NCBI GenBank assembly: GCA_003833135.1
Contig: QZLH01000325.1
Location: 71,577-86,643 of the forward strand
Reading direction: 5' to 3'
DNA: 15,067 nucleotides
Source: Oehlia diaphana
Lineage: Eukaryota > Glomeromycota > Glomeromycetes > Glomerales > Glomeraceae
In this document: piece by piece, positions 7,969 to 15,067 of the stretch
Layout of the letters: the number at the start of each line of letters is the position of its first letter
Position numbering within the stretch: position 1 is the stretch's first letter
Translations under genes and position numbers: made by a program
The notes under the pieces: generated by a model
Told to the model about the DNA's origin: nothing
Database searches by the model: none
What the model saw: the letters and a program-made list of their open reading frames with translations, nothing else

Positions 7969-9399
7969 ATGGCTTTTATACTTCAAGTTGATTGTTTATG
8001 TGAAGTTTTTGAATATTTAGAGGATGATAAGCCAACTTTATATTCATGTTTATTAGTTAATCGGCTTTGGTGTAAAATTTCCGTTGGAATTTTGTGGAGG
8101 AACATTTGGAATATTAATATATATCAAAAAGACTCATTGAGGGTAGCGACATCCATTCTTAGTACATTAATTGCTTGTCTTCCCAATGAATCAAAAGAGT
8201 TATTATATGAAAATAATATTTTTATTTCAACACCTACTTTCAATCCACCGTTGTTTAATTATGCCAGATTTTGTAAAGTCCTTTCAATTGATGAGATTGA
8301 TAATATAATAAGTGATATCCTTCCTGAAAATAGAATTAGTCATCTAGCAACAAATGAAATCATCAAAATGTTTACAAACCAAATTTCTTCTTTGAAAAAA
8401 TTGACTTATTATGATCACCTTAATATTTCTTTTCCTCATTTACCTAATGTAAGAGACCTTTCAGAATTATGTTGTAATTCAGAACTTCCATCTAGTTTTT
8501 TTTATCAACTGTCTCAGATATGTCATAATTTACAATCAATTTCTATAGCTTTTAATTGTAATGATGATGTTTCAAATGAGTTAAAAGAATTAATTTCTTT
8601 ACAGAATAATTTAAAAATTTTATCTTTATCAGCTTTTGATGGAAATTGGACAGATATTATACCTATTATATTAAAGCACTCTTATACAATAACAGAATTA
8701 CGACTTCATAACTGTGGTAGTGGATATTTACCAATTTCATTCGTCAGTTCATTCTCAAATTTACAAAAATTTATATTGCACTTTAATGGTGAAACAGATT
8801 TTAAAGATTTTAAAAAATTACAATATACCAATTTTTTTAAATTGGAAATTTTAATATTTCCTTTTAATTGTCCTAAACCTGAATATATAGTGAAATTTTT
8901 AGAAAATAATGGAAAAAATCTTAAAACACTTTATATAGGAGATAATGATAAAGATTTAAGTTTATCAATTTCAAAATTTTGTCCAAATATTAAAAATCTT
9001 TTCTTAATATTTCGTAATGATGAAATAGATAGTTTAAAAAACTTATTCATTAATTGTCAATATTTAGAAAGTATTAAAATTCGATATGGAAAGAATCGAT
9101 ATTTAAGTGGAAAAGAAATATTAGAAACTGTTGTTAATCATTCATCAAATAATTTTTATGAATTAAAATTATGTAATGGTTCTAATTTTGATGTTTGTCC
9201 AAAAGATTTAGATACATTATTTAAAAGCTGGGAGAATAGAATACCAAAAAAATTGCTTAAATTAACTATTATCAAAATACTCAGGAATAATGTAAAATTT
9301 TTAGACAAAGAAGGTATGGAAATAATTGAAAAATATGAAAAACTAGGTATTATTAAATTTCGTATTATATATGATGAAAACTATCAATTTCATTATTAA
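7969..9399 (+). CDS. F-box protein with LRR-like C-terminal region
   Basis: An intact single-exon gene of 476 codons. F-box proteins link SKP1-cullin ubiquitin ligases to substrates; Rhizophagus has a very large family of this exact architecture. The F-box occupies about residues 1-47: DCLCEVFEYLEDD (8-20), CLLVNRLWC (27-35) and ILWRNIW (41-47) match the family pattern. The remainder is a run of degenerate leucine/isoleucine-rich repeats with L-x-x-L-x-I spacing, for example NLQSISI, NLKILSLSAF, TITELRLHNC, NLKTLYIG and YLESIKIRYG. These probably form the substrate-binding solenoid. The ATG at 7969 is chosen because it places the F-box at the extreme N-terminus, as usual for the family. Codons are strongly AT-ending, like the other intact genes. 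AATAAA lies 69 bases after the stop codon. The substrate is unknown. The kinase relic downstream converges on it. Confidence 0.9.
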   Translation: MAFILQVDCLCEVFEYLEDDKPTLYSCLLVNRLWCKISVGILWRNIWNINIYQKDSLRVATSILSTLIACLPNESKELLYENNIFISTPTFNPPLFNYARFCKVLSIDEIDNIISDILPENRISHLATNEIIKMFTNQISSLKKLTYYDHLNISFPHLPNVRDLSELCCNSELPSSFFYQLSQICHNLQSISIAFNCNDDVSNELKELISLQNNLKILSLSAFDGNWTDIIPIILKHSYTITELRLHNCGSGYLPISFVSSFSNLQKFILHFNGETDFKDFKKLQYTNFFKLEILIFPFNCPKPEYIVKFLENNGKNLKTLYIGDNDKDLSLSISKFCPNIKNLFLIFRNDEIDSLKNLFINCQYLESIKIRYGKNRYLSGKEILETVVNHSSNNFYELKLCNGSNFDVCPKDLDTLFKSWENRIPKKLLKLTIIKILRNNVKFLDKEGMEIIEKYEKLGIIKFRIIYDENYQFHY

Positions 9400-9467
9400 G
9401 CGATTTATTTTATGTATTTTAATTATTCCTTGTTTAAATCTATCTAGTATGATTAAAATTCATTTAT

Positions 9468-9473
9468 AATAAA
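9468..9473 (+). terminator. Possible polyadenylation signal of the F-box gene
   Basis: AATAAA stands 69 bases after the F-box stop codon and is followed by a GT-bearing, T-rich stretch. This hexamer arises often by chance in DNA this AT-rich, so the assignment is tentative. Confidence 0.35.
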
Positions 9474-9977
9474 GTATTGTGGTATTAAATTTTTTAAATT
9501 TTATACGCGAGCGTGTGTGTTTAGAGCAAACCTTAGTTTCATTCAAGATCAACGTGAAACCATTTAAATATTGTAGAAGAAAAATTTCTTGTATAATTTT
9601 ATTTAGCGTGCAATTTAATTAGTTGGAATTGTATTTTATTCTTGTTTTTAAAAAATTTGTTACTGTTTAACCACATTATAAGTCCCTTTAACATAAATTC
9701 GTCTGAAAAAAAAAAAAAAATAATATATGTACATTAAAATATATAAGTCAGATTTTAGTATTTCATTTTATTGTTTCAATCATAAGAATGTAATTTCGTA
9801 CATATAAATATAAATAATAATTTTAAAAAATGAAGAAAAATGTAATTAACAAAAAAAATTATAATTTGATTATTACTTATCAAAATCACCTATTTTAATT
9901 ATTGACATTATCTGCTATATATGTAAATAAAAATGAATAAAATTAATAAAATTAAAGATTATTCATTGTAAAACATA
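9474..9977. other. Convergent intergenic region
   Basis: About 500 bases between the 3' ends of the F-box gene and the kinase relic. It contains an A15 run around 9707-9720 and otherwise featureless AT-rich DNA. No gene is seen. Confidence 0.4.
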
Positions 9978-10045
9978 TTATATACCTTTTAATTGTAATA
10001 ACGAGCTAGAAACTTTTAAGTCAACTAATTGAGAATCTTGATTAT

Positions 10046-10102
10046 CTGAAAAGCAATAAAATTAGTAATTAATTGAAATGATAGAAAAACGTCAGTAAAT
10101 AC
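10046..10102 (-). other. Last intron of the kinase relic (57 nt)
   Basis: Donor GTATTTACTGA begins at 10102, branch-point-like TTACTAAT lies within, and the acceptor TTGCTTTTCAG ends at 10046. Joining completes a GAT codon (phase 1) and then reads 21 more residues, including DSQLVDLK, before TAA at 9978-9980. This tail fits the family's usual C-terminus as I remember it, which supports the intron over the immediate stop at 10092-10094. Confidence 0.8.
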
Positions 10103-10969
10103 CTTCATTATTTTCATCATCATCAAGGTATGATGAAATAATAGATGAATTGACGGGCTTCGTTAAATTATTAAATGTAAATACTCTACTAGTATATACT
10201 GCATCAGGATCTTTTTTATATGAAGTTGAAATATTTGATATTTCTTTATTGGCTTCTTCAAACATGGTCTTAATTTCTTTTCCTTTATAACCAAATTTTG
10301 ATTCTTCTTGGAAATGTTTGTCATCATAAAACGAATCATTCCAAAAACTTATTAACCAAATCAAATCATTAGCTGTCGGTCTTTGATTTGAATTAGCATT
10401 CATACATTTATAAGCTAGCTTTTTATAAATTTCAGGAGTTCCTTTTCCAAATTCTGGTCTGAGTCCATTACATATTTCTAAGGCTAAGGTGGTGTCATGT
10501 TTTCTTTCATAAAAAGGTGGTTTTCCGGATGATAATTCAACCATAATTACACCAAAACTATAAATGTCGGAAGATAATGTATATGGTTCTCCATTCAAAA
10601 CCTCTGGAGCAATATATGGTAATACAACACATATTTTATCGCCTGATTTTCGTTTATTTGATGGTCCAGATAATCCAAAATCTGATACGTAAGTATACAT
10701 CTCCATAGTAATATATTTCCACTATGGAAATCTTTATGAGAACATCCTAATCTATGTAATTTATTAAGGTTACTTATAATCCAAAATAAACAACTAATTT
10801 TATTTTTCCATAAAATTTTATTGAAATCATTTGAAAGAAAACTTCTTAAGTTCCCTTTAACTGAAAGTTGTAAAATCATCATAAATTCATTAGTTTCTGG
10901 ATCTTTTGTTATTCCATAAAATTGTAATGAAAAATCGGTCAACTTTGTTAAATTCCTATGAATTTTAAG

Positions 10970-11046
10970 CTATATTTTATATTAAATTCAAGTAAATTAG
11001 TATGCAATTAACAATATATATGTTTATCTAATTAATTAGAATGTAC
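10970..11046 (-). other. First intron of the kinase relic (77 nt)
   Basis: Donor GTACATTC begins at 11046, directly after the GAG codon that also ends exon 1 of the left-edge kinase. A branch-point match, CATACTAATT, is present, and the acceptor AAATATAG ends at 10970. Exon 2 then reads LKIHRNLTKLTDF, continuing the kinase alpha-C region in phase 0. Confidence 0.82.
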
Positions 11047-11631
11047 CTCATTTAAATACTCAGCTGACATATCCTGTGATCCACTTAACCTTTTCAAAGC
11101 AACTTTAATAGATTTTGATTCTCGTTTTTTTCAACTTCCATCATCTTGTTTATCATATTTTGCTTTACCATCGATCCATTTAGCAGAATACACTTTTGAA
11201 AATCCACCTTCACCAATTTGTTTTATTTCTTCAAATCTATCAAATGGTACCCATTCAATAATTTTGAAATTATAAAAGGAAGCCATTCTTGAATCATAAA
11301 TTGTATCTTTGATAAATTTATCAATATCATTATTTCCACTAGTCCAACCTTCAATCATCCTAAATGGATCACGTACATTCTTTACACCACAATTCTTCGG
11401 TAAGTGGTTTGTGGTTTATTACAATAAGAACAATAAGAACAATTTTCATAATTGACGTTTACTAAATCAAAATCTCTCTCACGGGTATTAGCTATTGAAA
11501 TTCGCGGTTCATTTTCTTTTTTCCATCTTAATTTTTAATGTTGAGAAATAAATTGAATATTTTTACTTTATTGAAGCTTATTTATATTGTTTTACAAAAA
11601 GGAAGAATGATGGATCATATGATCATATGAT

Positions 11632-11652
11632 AACAAATGTTGATCATTTGTT
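11632..11652. repeat. Perfect short hairpin AACAAATG / CATTTGTT
   Basis: AACAAATG (11632-11639) is the exact reverse complement of CATTTGTT (11645-11652) across a 5-base loop. It is preceded by another self-complementary stretch, ATCATATGATCATATGAT (11614-11631). The arms contain the CATTTG word that recurs further downstream. Confidence 0.6.
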
Positions 11653-11878
11653 CGCCATTAACGTTTAACAAAATATAAAAAAATGATATCATTATGTCAT
11701 CATTTTATCAAGGAGCTACAAAATTTGATTAATTTATTTTAATGATTTAATGAGTTATAGTAAAACTAATAATAAGATATCGTATACATTAAATAGTGAG
11801 ATAGAACCATCAATATTAAATAAATCAGTGTTAGGAAATCTGGTAATTTGACCATTTAAAGGATTTGCCCAATCATTT

Positions 11879-12024
11879 ATCATTTGAATCATTTGTCATC
11901 TGAACATCATTTGCTAAACAAAGAAATAAATAACGTTATCATTACATAACCAATACCTAATATGTAAATGCATCTTGTAAATCATCGCAAATGAATTATA
12001 AGTCATATCATCCTGAATCATTTG
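11879..12024 (+). repeat. Cluster of ATCATTTG words upstream of the DUF4419 gene
   Basis: The 8-mer ATCATTTG occurs at 11879-11886, 11888-11895, 11906-11913 and 12017-12024, with a further copy at 11643-11650. Three copies fall within 35 bases. This could be a cluster of transcription factor sites or a decayed microsatellite. Confidence 0.45.
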
Positions 12025-12062
12025 TAATAATTCGCAGTTTCGCACACAGTCAGGTGATCATG

Positions 12063-12074
12063 ATGGGCGTAAAA
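12063..12074 (+). promoter_or_regulatory. Shared promoter word ATGGGCGTAAAA (DUF4419 gene copy)
   Basis: Identical to the 12-mer before the F-box gene (7920-7931), and likewise followed by ATTTTTTTTTCTT (12118-12130). Here the spacing to the start codon is larger (95 bases), with a CCACCCCC/A-rich leader between. Probably a promoter element; the factor is unknown. Confidence 0.45.
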
Positions 12075-12169
12075 TTCTATAAATTGATCATTCAAAAATT
12101 AAATAGGAAATATCGCTATTTTTTTTTCTTCTCTTAAAAAAAAATACACACCCACCCCCAAAAAAAAAA

Positions 12170-13225
12170 ATGAGTACACAAATTCTCACAAAACAAGTTA
12201 ATCTTGAGAATAAACTTGAGCCGCATATTTTAATAAAAGATAAAATTTCGCAGATTTATTATAATACGACTGTTCATGCAATTTCAATTGATTACGATAA
12301 CCTTTCCTCAAATGAACAGTCAGTACTTAAAAGTACAGCTACTTTTCATGGATTGGCTGCTGCAATTTTTCATGCTTATAACAAACATCAACATTTACGC
12401 TTGACGCCTGATGATATTTGGTTAACTATCGCGCAAGGAGTTAGTCAACATATTAATTATAATGCAGAAAAATTCCGTTATCGTTTTGTTAATCATGAAG
12501 GTAAAAAAGAAATAAGTGTTAATGTCAAAGATATTTTGTATCATGAAAATTCATGTATTAAAGGAAATTGGCCTGAAGCAATAAATAGACTAGTCGTATC
12601 AACTGATGAAGCTGTAAAGAAAATTGATATAAAATCTCTATTGGAATGTAATTTTTCTACAACAACAAATAATTCTCTCACTGCTAGTCGTATCGTCCTT
12701 TTAGATACTGTTAAAGCTTATTTTTGTTATAAGTTAATCATGGCTTGTGGAATCCCCAAGATTACACTTGAAGGTACTTTAGAAGATTGGATAAAATTAC
12801 AAGAAAAAGTTACTAAATTACGTCAATTAGATCTAGATATGGATTTTTGGTTGGATAAATTAGATCCTGTTATTTGGAAATTTGTAGAAACTTATAAAGG
12901 TGAAATTGATGAGGAATTTTGGGCAAAGATATTTTCTTTAAATTATTTTGGTTCAGGCGGTGATTTTGAAGTTAATGGATGGATGACGGCATTTTTCCCC
13001 TATAAAAAAGATGGAAAAATTTTAGAAAATAATTCAATTGAACCAAGTGATATTCCTAATGGAAGAGTTGAAGTTCCATTTACGACTGATACTGGATTCT
13101 CCTTAAAATTTGTTTCCGGATTTTTAGGTTCACAACAAAAAACTCTGGAAGATTCTGATGAAGTGGTTGTTTCACCAATTATTGGTTGGTTTGTTATTGA
13201 TAATAAAGATTCTGATCAAAAATGA
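12170..13225 (+). CDS. DUF4419 domain protein
   Basis: An intact single-exon gene of 351 codons. DUF4419 is a domain of unknown function, found in fungi and other eukaryotes and expanded in Glomeromycotina; no reaction or partner is established to my knowledge. Family marks include an N-terminal HAISIDY segment (36-42), a helical stretch ending WLTIAQGVSQHIN (84-96), and the C-terminal SGGDFEVNGWMTAFFPY (262-278), a SGF (317-319) and PIIGWFV (332-338). No signal peptide or membrane helix is seen, so a cytosolic or nuclear protein is likely. The ATG at 12170 follows an A-rich leader with a CCACCCCC tract and is the first in-frame methionine near the domain. AATAAA lies about 86 bases past the stop. 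Length fits the family. The word ATGGGCGTAAAA upstream is shared with the F-box gene, hinting at common regulation. Confidence 0.87.
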   Translation: MSTQILTKQVNLENKLEPHILIKDKISQIYYNTTVHAISIDYDNLSSNEQSVLKSTATFHGLAAAIFHAYNKHQHLRLTPDDIWLTIAQGVSQHINYNAEKFRYRFVNHEGKKEISVNVKDILYHENSCIKGNWPEAINRLVVSTDEAVKKIDIKSLLECNFSTTTNNSLTASRIVLLDTVKAYFCYKLIMACGIPKITLEGTLEDWIKLQEKVTKLRQLDLDMDFWLDKLDPVIWKFVETYKGEIDEEFWAKIFSLNYFGSGGDFEVNGWMTAFFPYKKDGKILENNSIEPSDIPNGRVEVPFTTDTGFSLKFVSGFLGSQQKTLEDSDEVVVSPIIGWFVIDNKDSDQK

Positions 13226-13310
13226 AAGCTAATTCATGTAAAATCAAGTAATATTTAGTTGTATTTGTATAAAGAAGTGTAGCTTAAATATTTCATTATT
13301 TTTTTATAAT

Positions 13311-13316
13311 AATAAA
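13311..13316 (+). terminator. Possible polyadenylation signal of the DUF4419 gene
   Basis: AATAAA occurs 86 bases after the stop codon in a T-rich context. It is a plausible 3' processing signal, but chance occurrence is common in this DNA. Confidence 0.35.
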
Positions 13317-14976
13317 TTTTTTAATTTTTTGCGTTATATTTAGTTCACGTGCAAATAAAAAATTACAAGTAGATCATATCATGTTGGCACTTATCAACTA
13401 AATATACATAAACCTAATCGTCTTGATCATTCATCTGGTGAATACGATGAATCTTTAACTACAATCGAGTGGCACTACTAGAAATGGAATAAAAAATCAA
13501 GGAAGGTTTAAGGTTCATCGTATTTATTCTTATTTTATTTAATTCATTATAAGATCTCACTGAAACTACTTCTTTTTATTTTATCCATTATTTTTGTAGC
13601 AATGGAATTCAATTTTCTTTTTGACAAAATAATCGGCGACACAAATACGATTAAGTTCGTCAATTTCTAACCGAATAACTTAAATTTTTTTTTTCTATTG
13701 AAAAACTTTGCTATTTTCGTCCAAACATTTAATGTAACCAATTTCATATTGCAAAATTCTGCAAATAATTCCTAAAAATCATCAACTAGTCAAAAAAAAT
13801 TAGCAAATTCCCGTCGCTACTTTTTATTTAATAAAGGTAATACTACTTAAAGACCTCGAACAAATATATTTGCCCTTTTAATATCTGTTAATAGACTATC
13901 AAAAAAAAGTAATTCAAAAAATATAGAATGTTTTATAATTAAGATTATCAACTTATGAACTAGCAAAATCATTTAATTTTACTTTTTTTTAAAAATTTTA
14001 TAAATGTTAAATCAAAATTTCGAGACTTAGAAATACAGTATATAGTAAATAATGAACTATAATATGAAATGTCGTTTGTTATATGCATTATTATATATTA
14101 TATTATAACTTTCTCCAAAAGTATTATCTCAAAAAAAGTTTGTGACTCAAATTTATCATGAAATTATTTTTTTTAAAAAAAAATATACTACTGACTTAAA
14201 AATTTAAAATTTTCTCCATGCTCCTAGCTACCGAAATAATAAATATTTTCATAGGACAGAGAAAAAATAAAAAGCAGGTTTATTTTATGAGTCACGCATA
14301 ACTCTCGTTTAATGATATTTTTGATTTAATCACGAAGTTGATTACATCATATTACCTTATACTGTATGTCTTAATGTCTTATTATCTTACAAATAAAATT
14401 TCTCCTGCAAAACGTCCTTCCACAAAAGCACCACAGTTTCCTTTTTAATAATCCTTCACATCGTTTTATTTTACTAAAAATATAACTTTGAGAAATTTTT
14501 TTTAACAAAAATCGTAACTTTACTTAATTTTTAAATATCTGATATAGACATATAGTACATATAGTAGAGTTTTTTTTAAAAAAAATTTGCAATCAAAAAC
14601 CGCTACGCAACAAAAAATAAAAATCAATCATCGAAAAATAATAAAATCAAAAAATTTGAAAGGTAGAATTGATTAAAAATTTATACCCTAAAAATTAAAA
14701 AATTTTTTTAAAAAAGAAAAATTAAAAGCAAAATATTTTTTTACTTCAATAAATAATTTACAAACCTAAAAATAATTTTGACAATTTTAATATGATGAAA
14801 TAGCAAAATTTTATTAAGTGATTTAAATTTTTAATTCTTTCTAAGAAATGTCAAATGATTAACTAATTCAGAAGCGCCAATATACAGTTAAATTCTGGGA
14901 TGTAGTATTCTTATTAACTTATTAATATATATATATATATTTTAAGAAAAAAGAATAAGATTTTTGTTTATGTTAC

Positions 14977-15034
14977 AAAAAAAAAAAAAAAAAAAAAAAA
15001 ATTTTTTTTAAAATAAAAAAAAAAAAAAAAAAAA
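14977..15034. repeat. Paired long A runs
   Basis: A25 (14977-15001), a short T8-containing spacer, then A20 (15015-15034). Low-complexity DNA at the window edge; assembly accuracy here is doubtful. Confidence 0.6.
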
Positions 15035-15067
15035 GTCATATTTTTTATAATAAATTGTGTAAAAAAA

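Larger units (their letters stand above)
9978..11526 (-). pseudogene. Decayed TKL-type protein kinase gene, paralogue of the left-edge kinase
   Basis: A four-part relic with intact splice sites but broken frames. Exon 1 (11526-11047) matches the left-edge kinase exon; exon 2 starts at 10969; the last exon is 10045-9978, ending in TAA. Kinase marks persist: GEGGFSKV loop, VALK lysine, HKDFHSGN catalytic loop, SDFG, IAPE, DIYSFG and NQRPT. Lesions on comparison with the intact copy: a one-base gain in an A run just after the ATG; an in-frame 9-base duplication (11421-11438); a 7-base duplication GTGGTTT (11404-11417); a 4-base gain near 11373-11376; TGG (Trp126 in the intact copy) changed to TGA at 11131-11133; and a frame change at about 10706-10710 between the catalytic loop and DFG. 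VALK lies after the nonsense codon, so no full kinase can be made without readthrough. Re-initiation could at most give a fragment. Recent origin is suggested because most domains remain readable. Confidence 0.85.
11527..12062. other. Intergenic region between the kinase relic and the DUF4419 gene
   Basis: No gene seen. It holds the 5' side of the minus-strand kinase relic and the distal promoter of the plus-strand DUF4419 gene. The word ATCATTTG occurs at least five times (11643, 11879, 11888, 11906, 12017), and a perfect hairpin lies at 11632-11652; both are annotated separately. Confidence 0.45.
13226..15067. other. AT-rich DNA with homopolymers, no gene seen
   Basis: About 1.8 kb with no convincing coding region on either strand. 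It holds a possible polyadenylation signal of the DUF4419 gene (AATAAA at 13311-13316), T8-A9 junctions at 14167-14183 and 14570-14586, an (AT)n run at about 14925-14941, and A25 and A20 runs at 14977-15001 and 15015-15034. A 40-codon open frame at 13362-13481 is too short to claim. Confidence 0.45.

Noticed and set aside
13362..13481. 40-codon open frame with a balanced, hydrophilic composition after the DUF4419 gene
   Set aside because: It has no start codon at its beginning and no clear splice link to the upstream gene, and frames this long are expected by chance across the intergenic DNA.
1..15067. CRISPR array, bacterial operon, tRNA or rRNA gene
   Set aside because: No regularly spaced repeats with unique spacers, no cloverleaf-capable B-box sequence and no rRNA-like stretch were seen; the introns and gene families are eukaryotic.

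Overview
The window looks like nuclear DNA of an arbuscular mycorrhizal fungus of the Glomeromycotina, most likely Rhizophagus irregularis or a close relative. Three points support this. The DNA is very AT-rich, with long homopolymers. The short introns are spliceosomal, with TACTAAT-type branch points. The gene content matches families that are hugely expanded in that lineage: F-box/LRR-like proteins, TKL-type kinases carrying the HKDFHSGN catalytic loop, DUF4419 proteins and Crinkler (CRN) genes. The species call rests on remembered family hallmarks; no search was run.

Layout. At the left edge (1-533, minus strand) is intact exon 1 of a kinase gene that runs out of the window. From about 970 to 3143 lies a relic zone. 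In it a broken Crinkler gene (1648-2445, minus) keeps its ubiquitin-like header and, in other reading frames, its P-loop. It sits between two diverged direct copies of a ~163-bp repeat. From about 3.1 to 7.8 kb I see no gene; this stretch holds small tandem repeats, hairpins, T/A tracts and a GC-richer island of unknown origin at 4150-4510. An intact single-exon F-box gene follows (7969-9399, plus). Converging on it is a decayed paralogue of the first kinase (9978-11526, minus), with two recognisable introns but a nonsense codon and several frameshifts. An intact single-exon DUF4419 gene lies at 12170-13225 (plus). The last 1.8 kb is AT-rich with nothing recognised.

How it fits together. There is no operon or gene cluster here. 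The genes are unrelated members of expanded families, so the region reads as a fast-turnover accessory compartment. The two intact plus-strand genes share a 12-mer (ATGGGCGTAAAA) followed by an identical 13-mer T-tract (ATTTTTTTTTCTT) just upstream, which may be a common promoter arrangement. The best second-look items are that shared promoter signature, the multi-frame Crinkler relic and the kinase pair showing one intact and one decayed copy. I found no convincing new multi-gene system.
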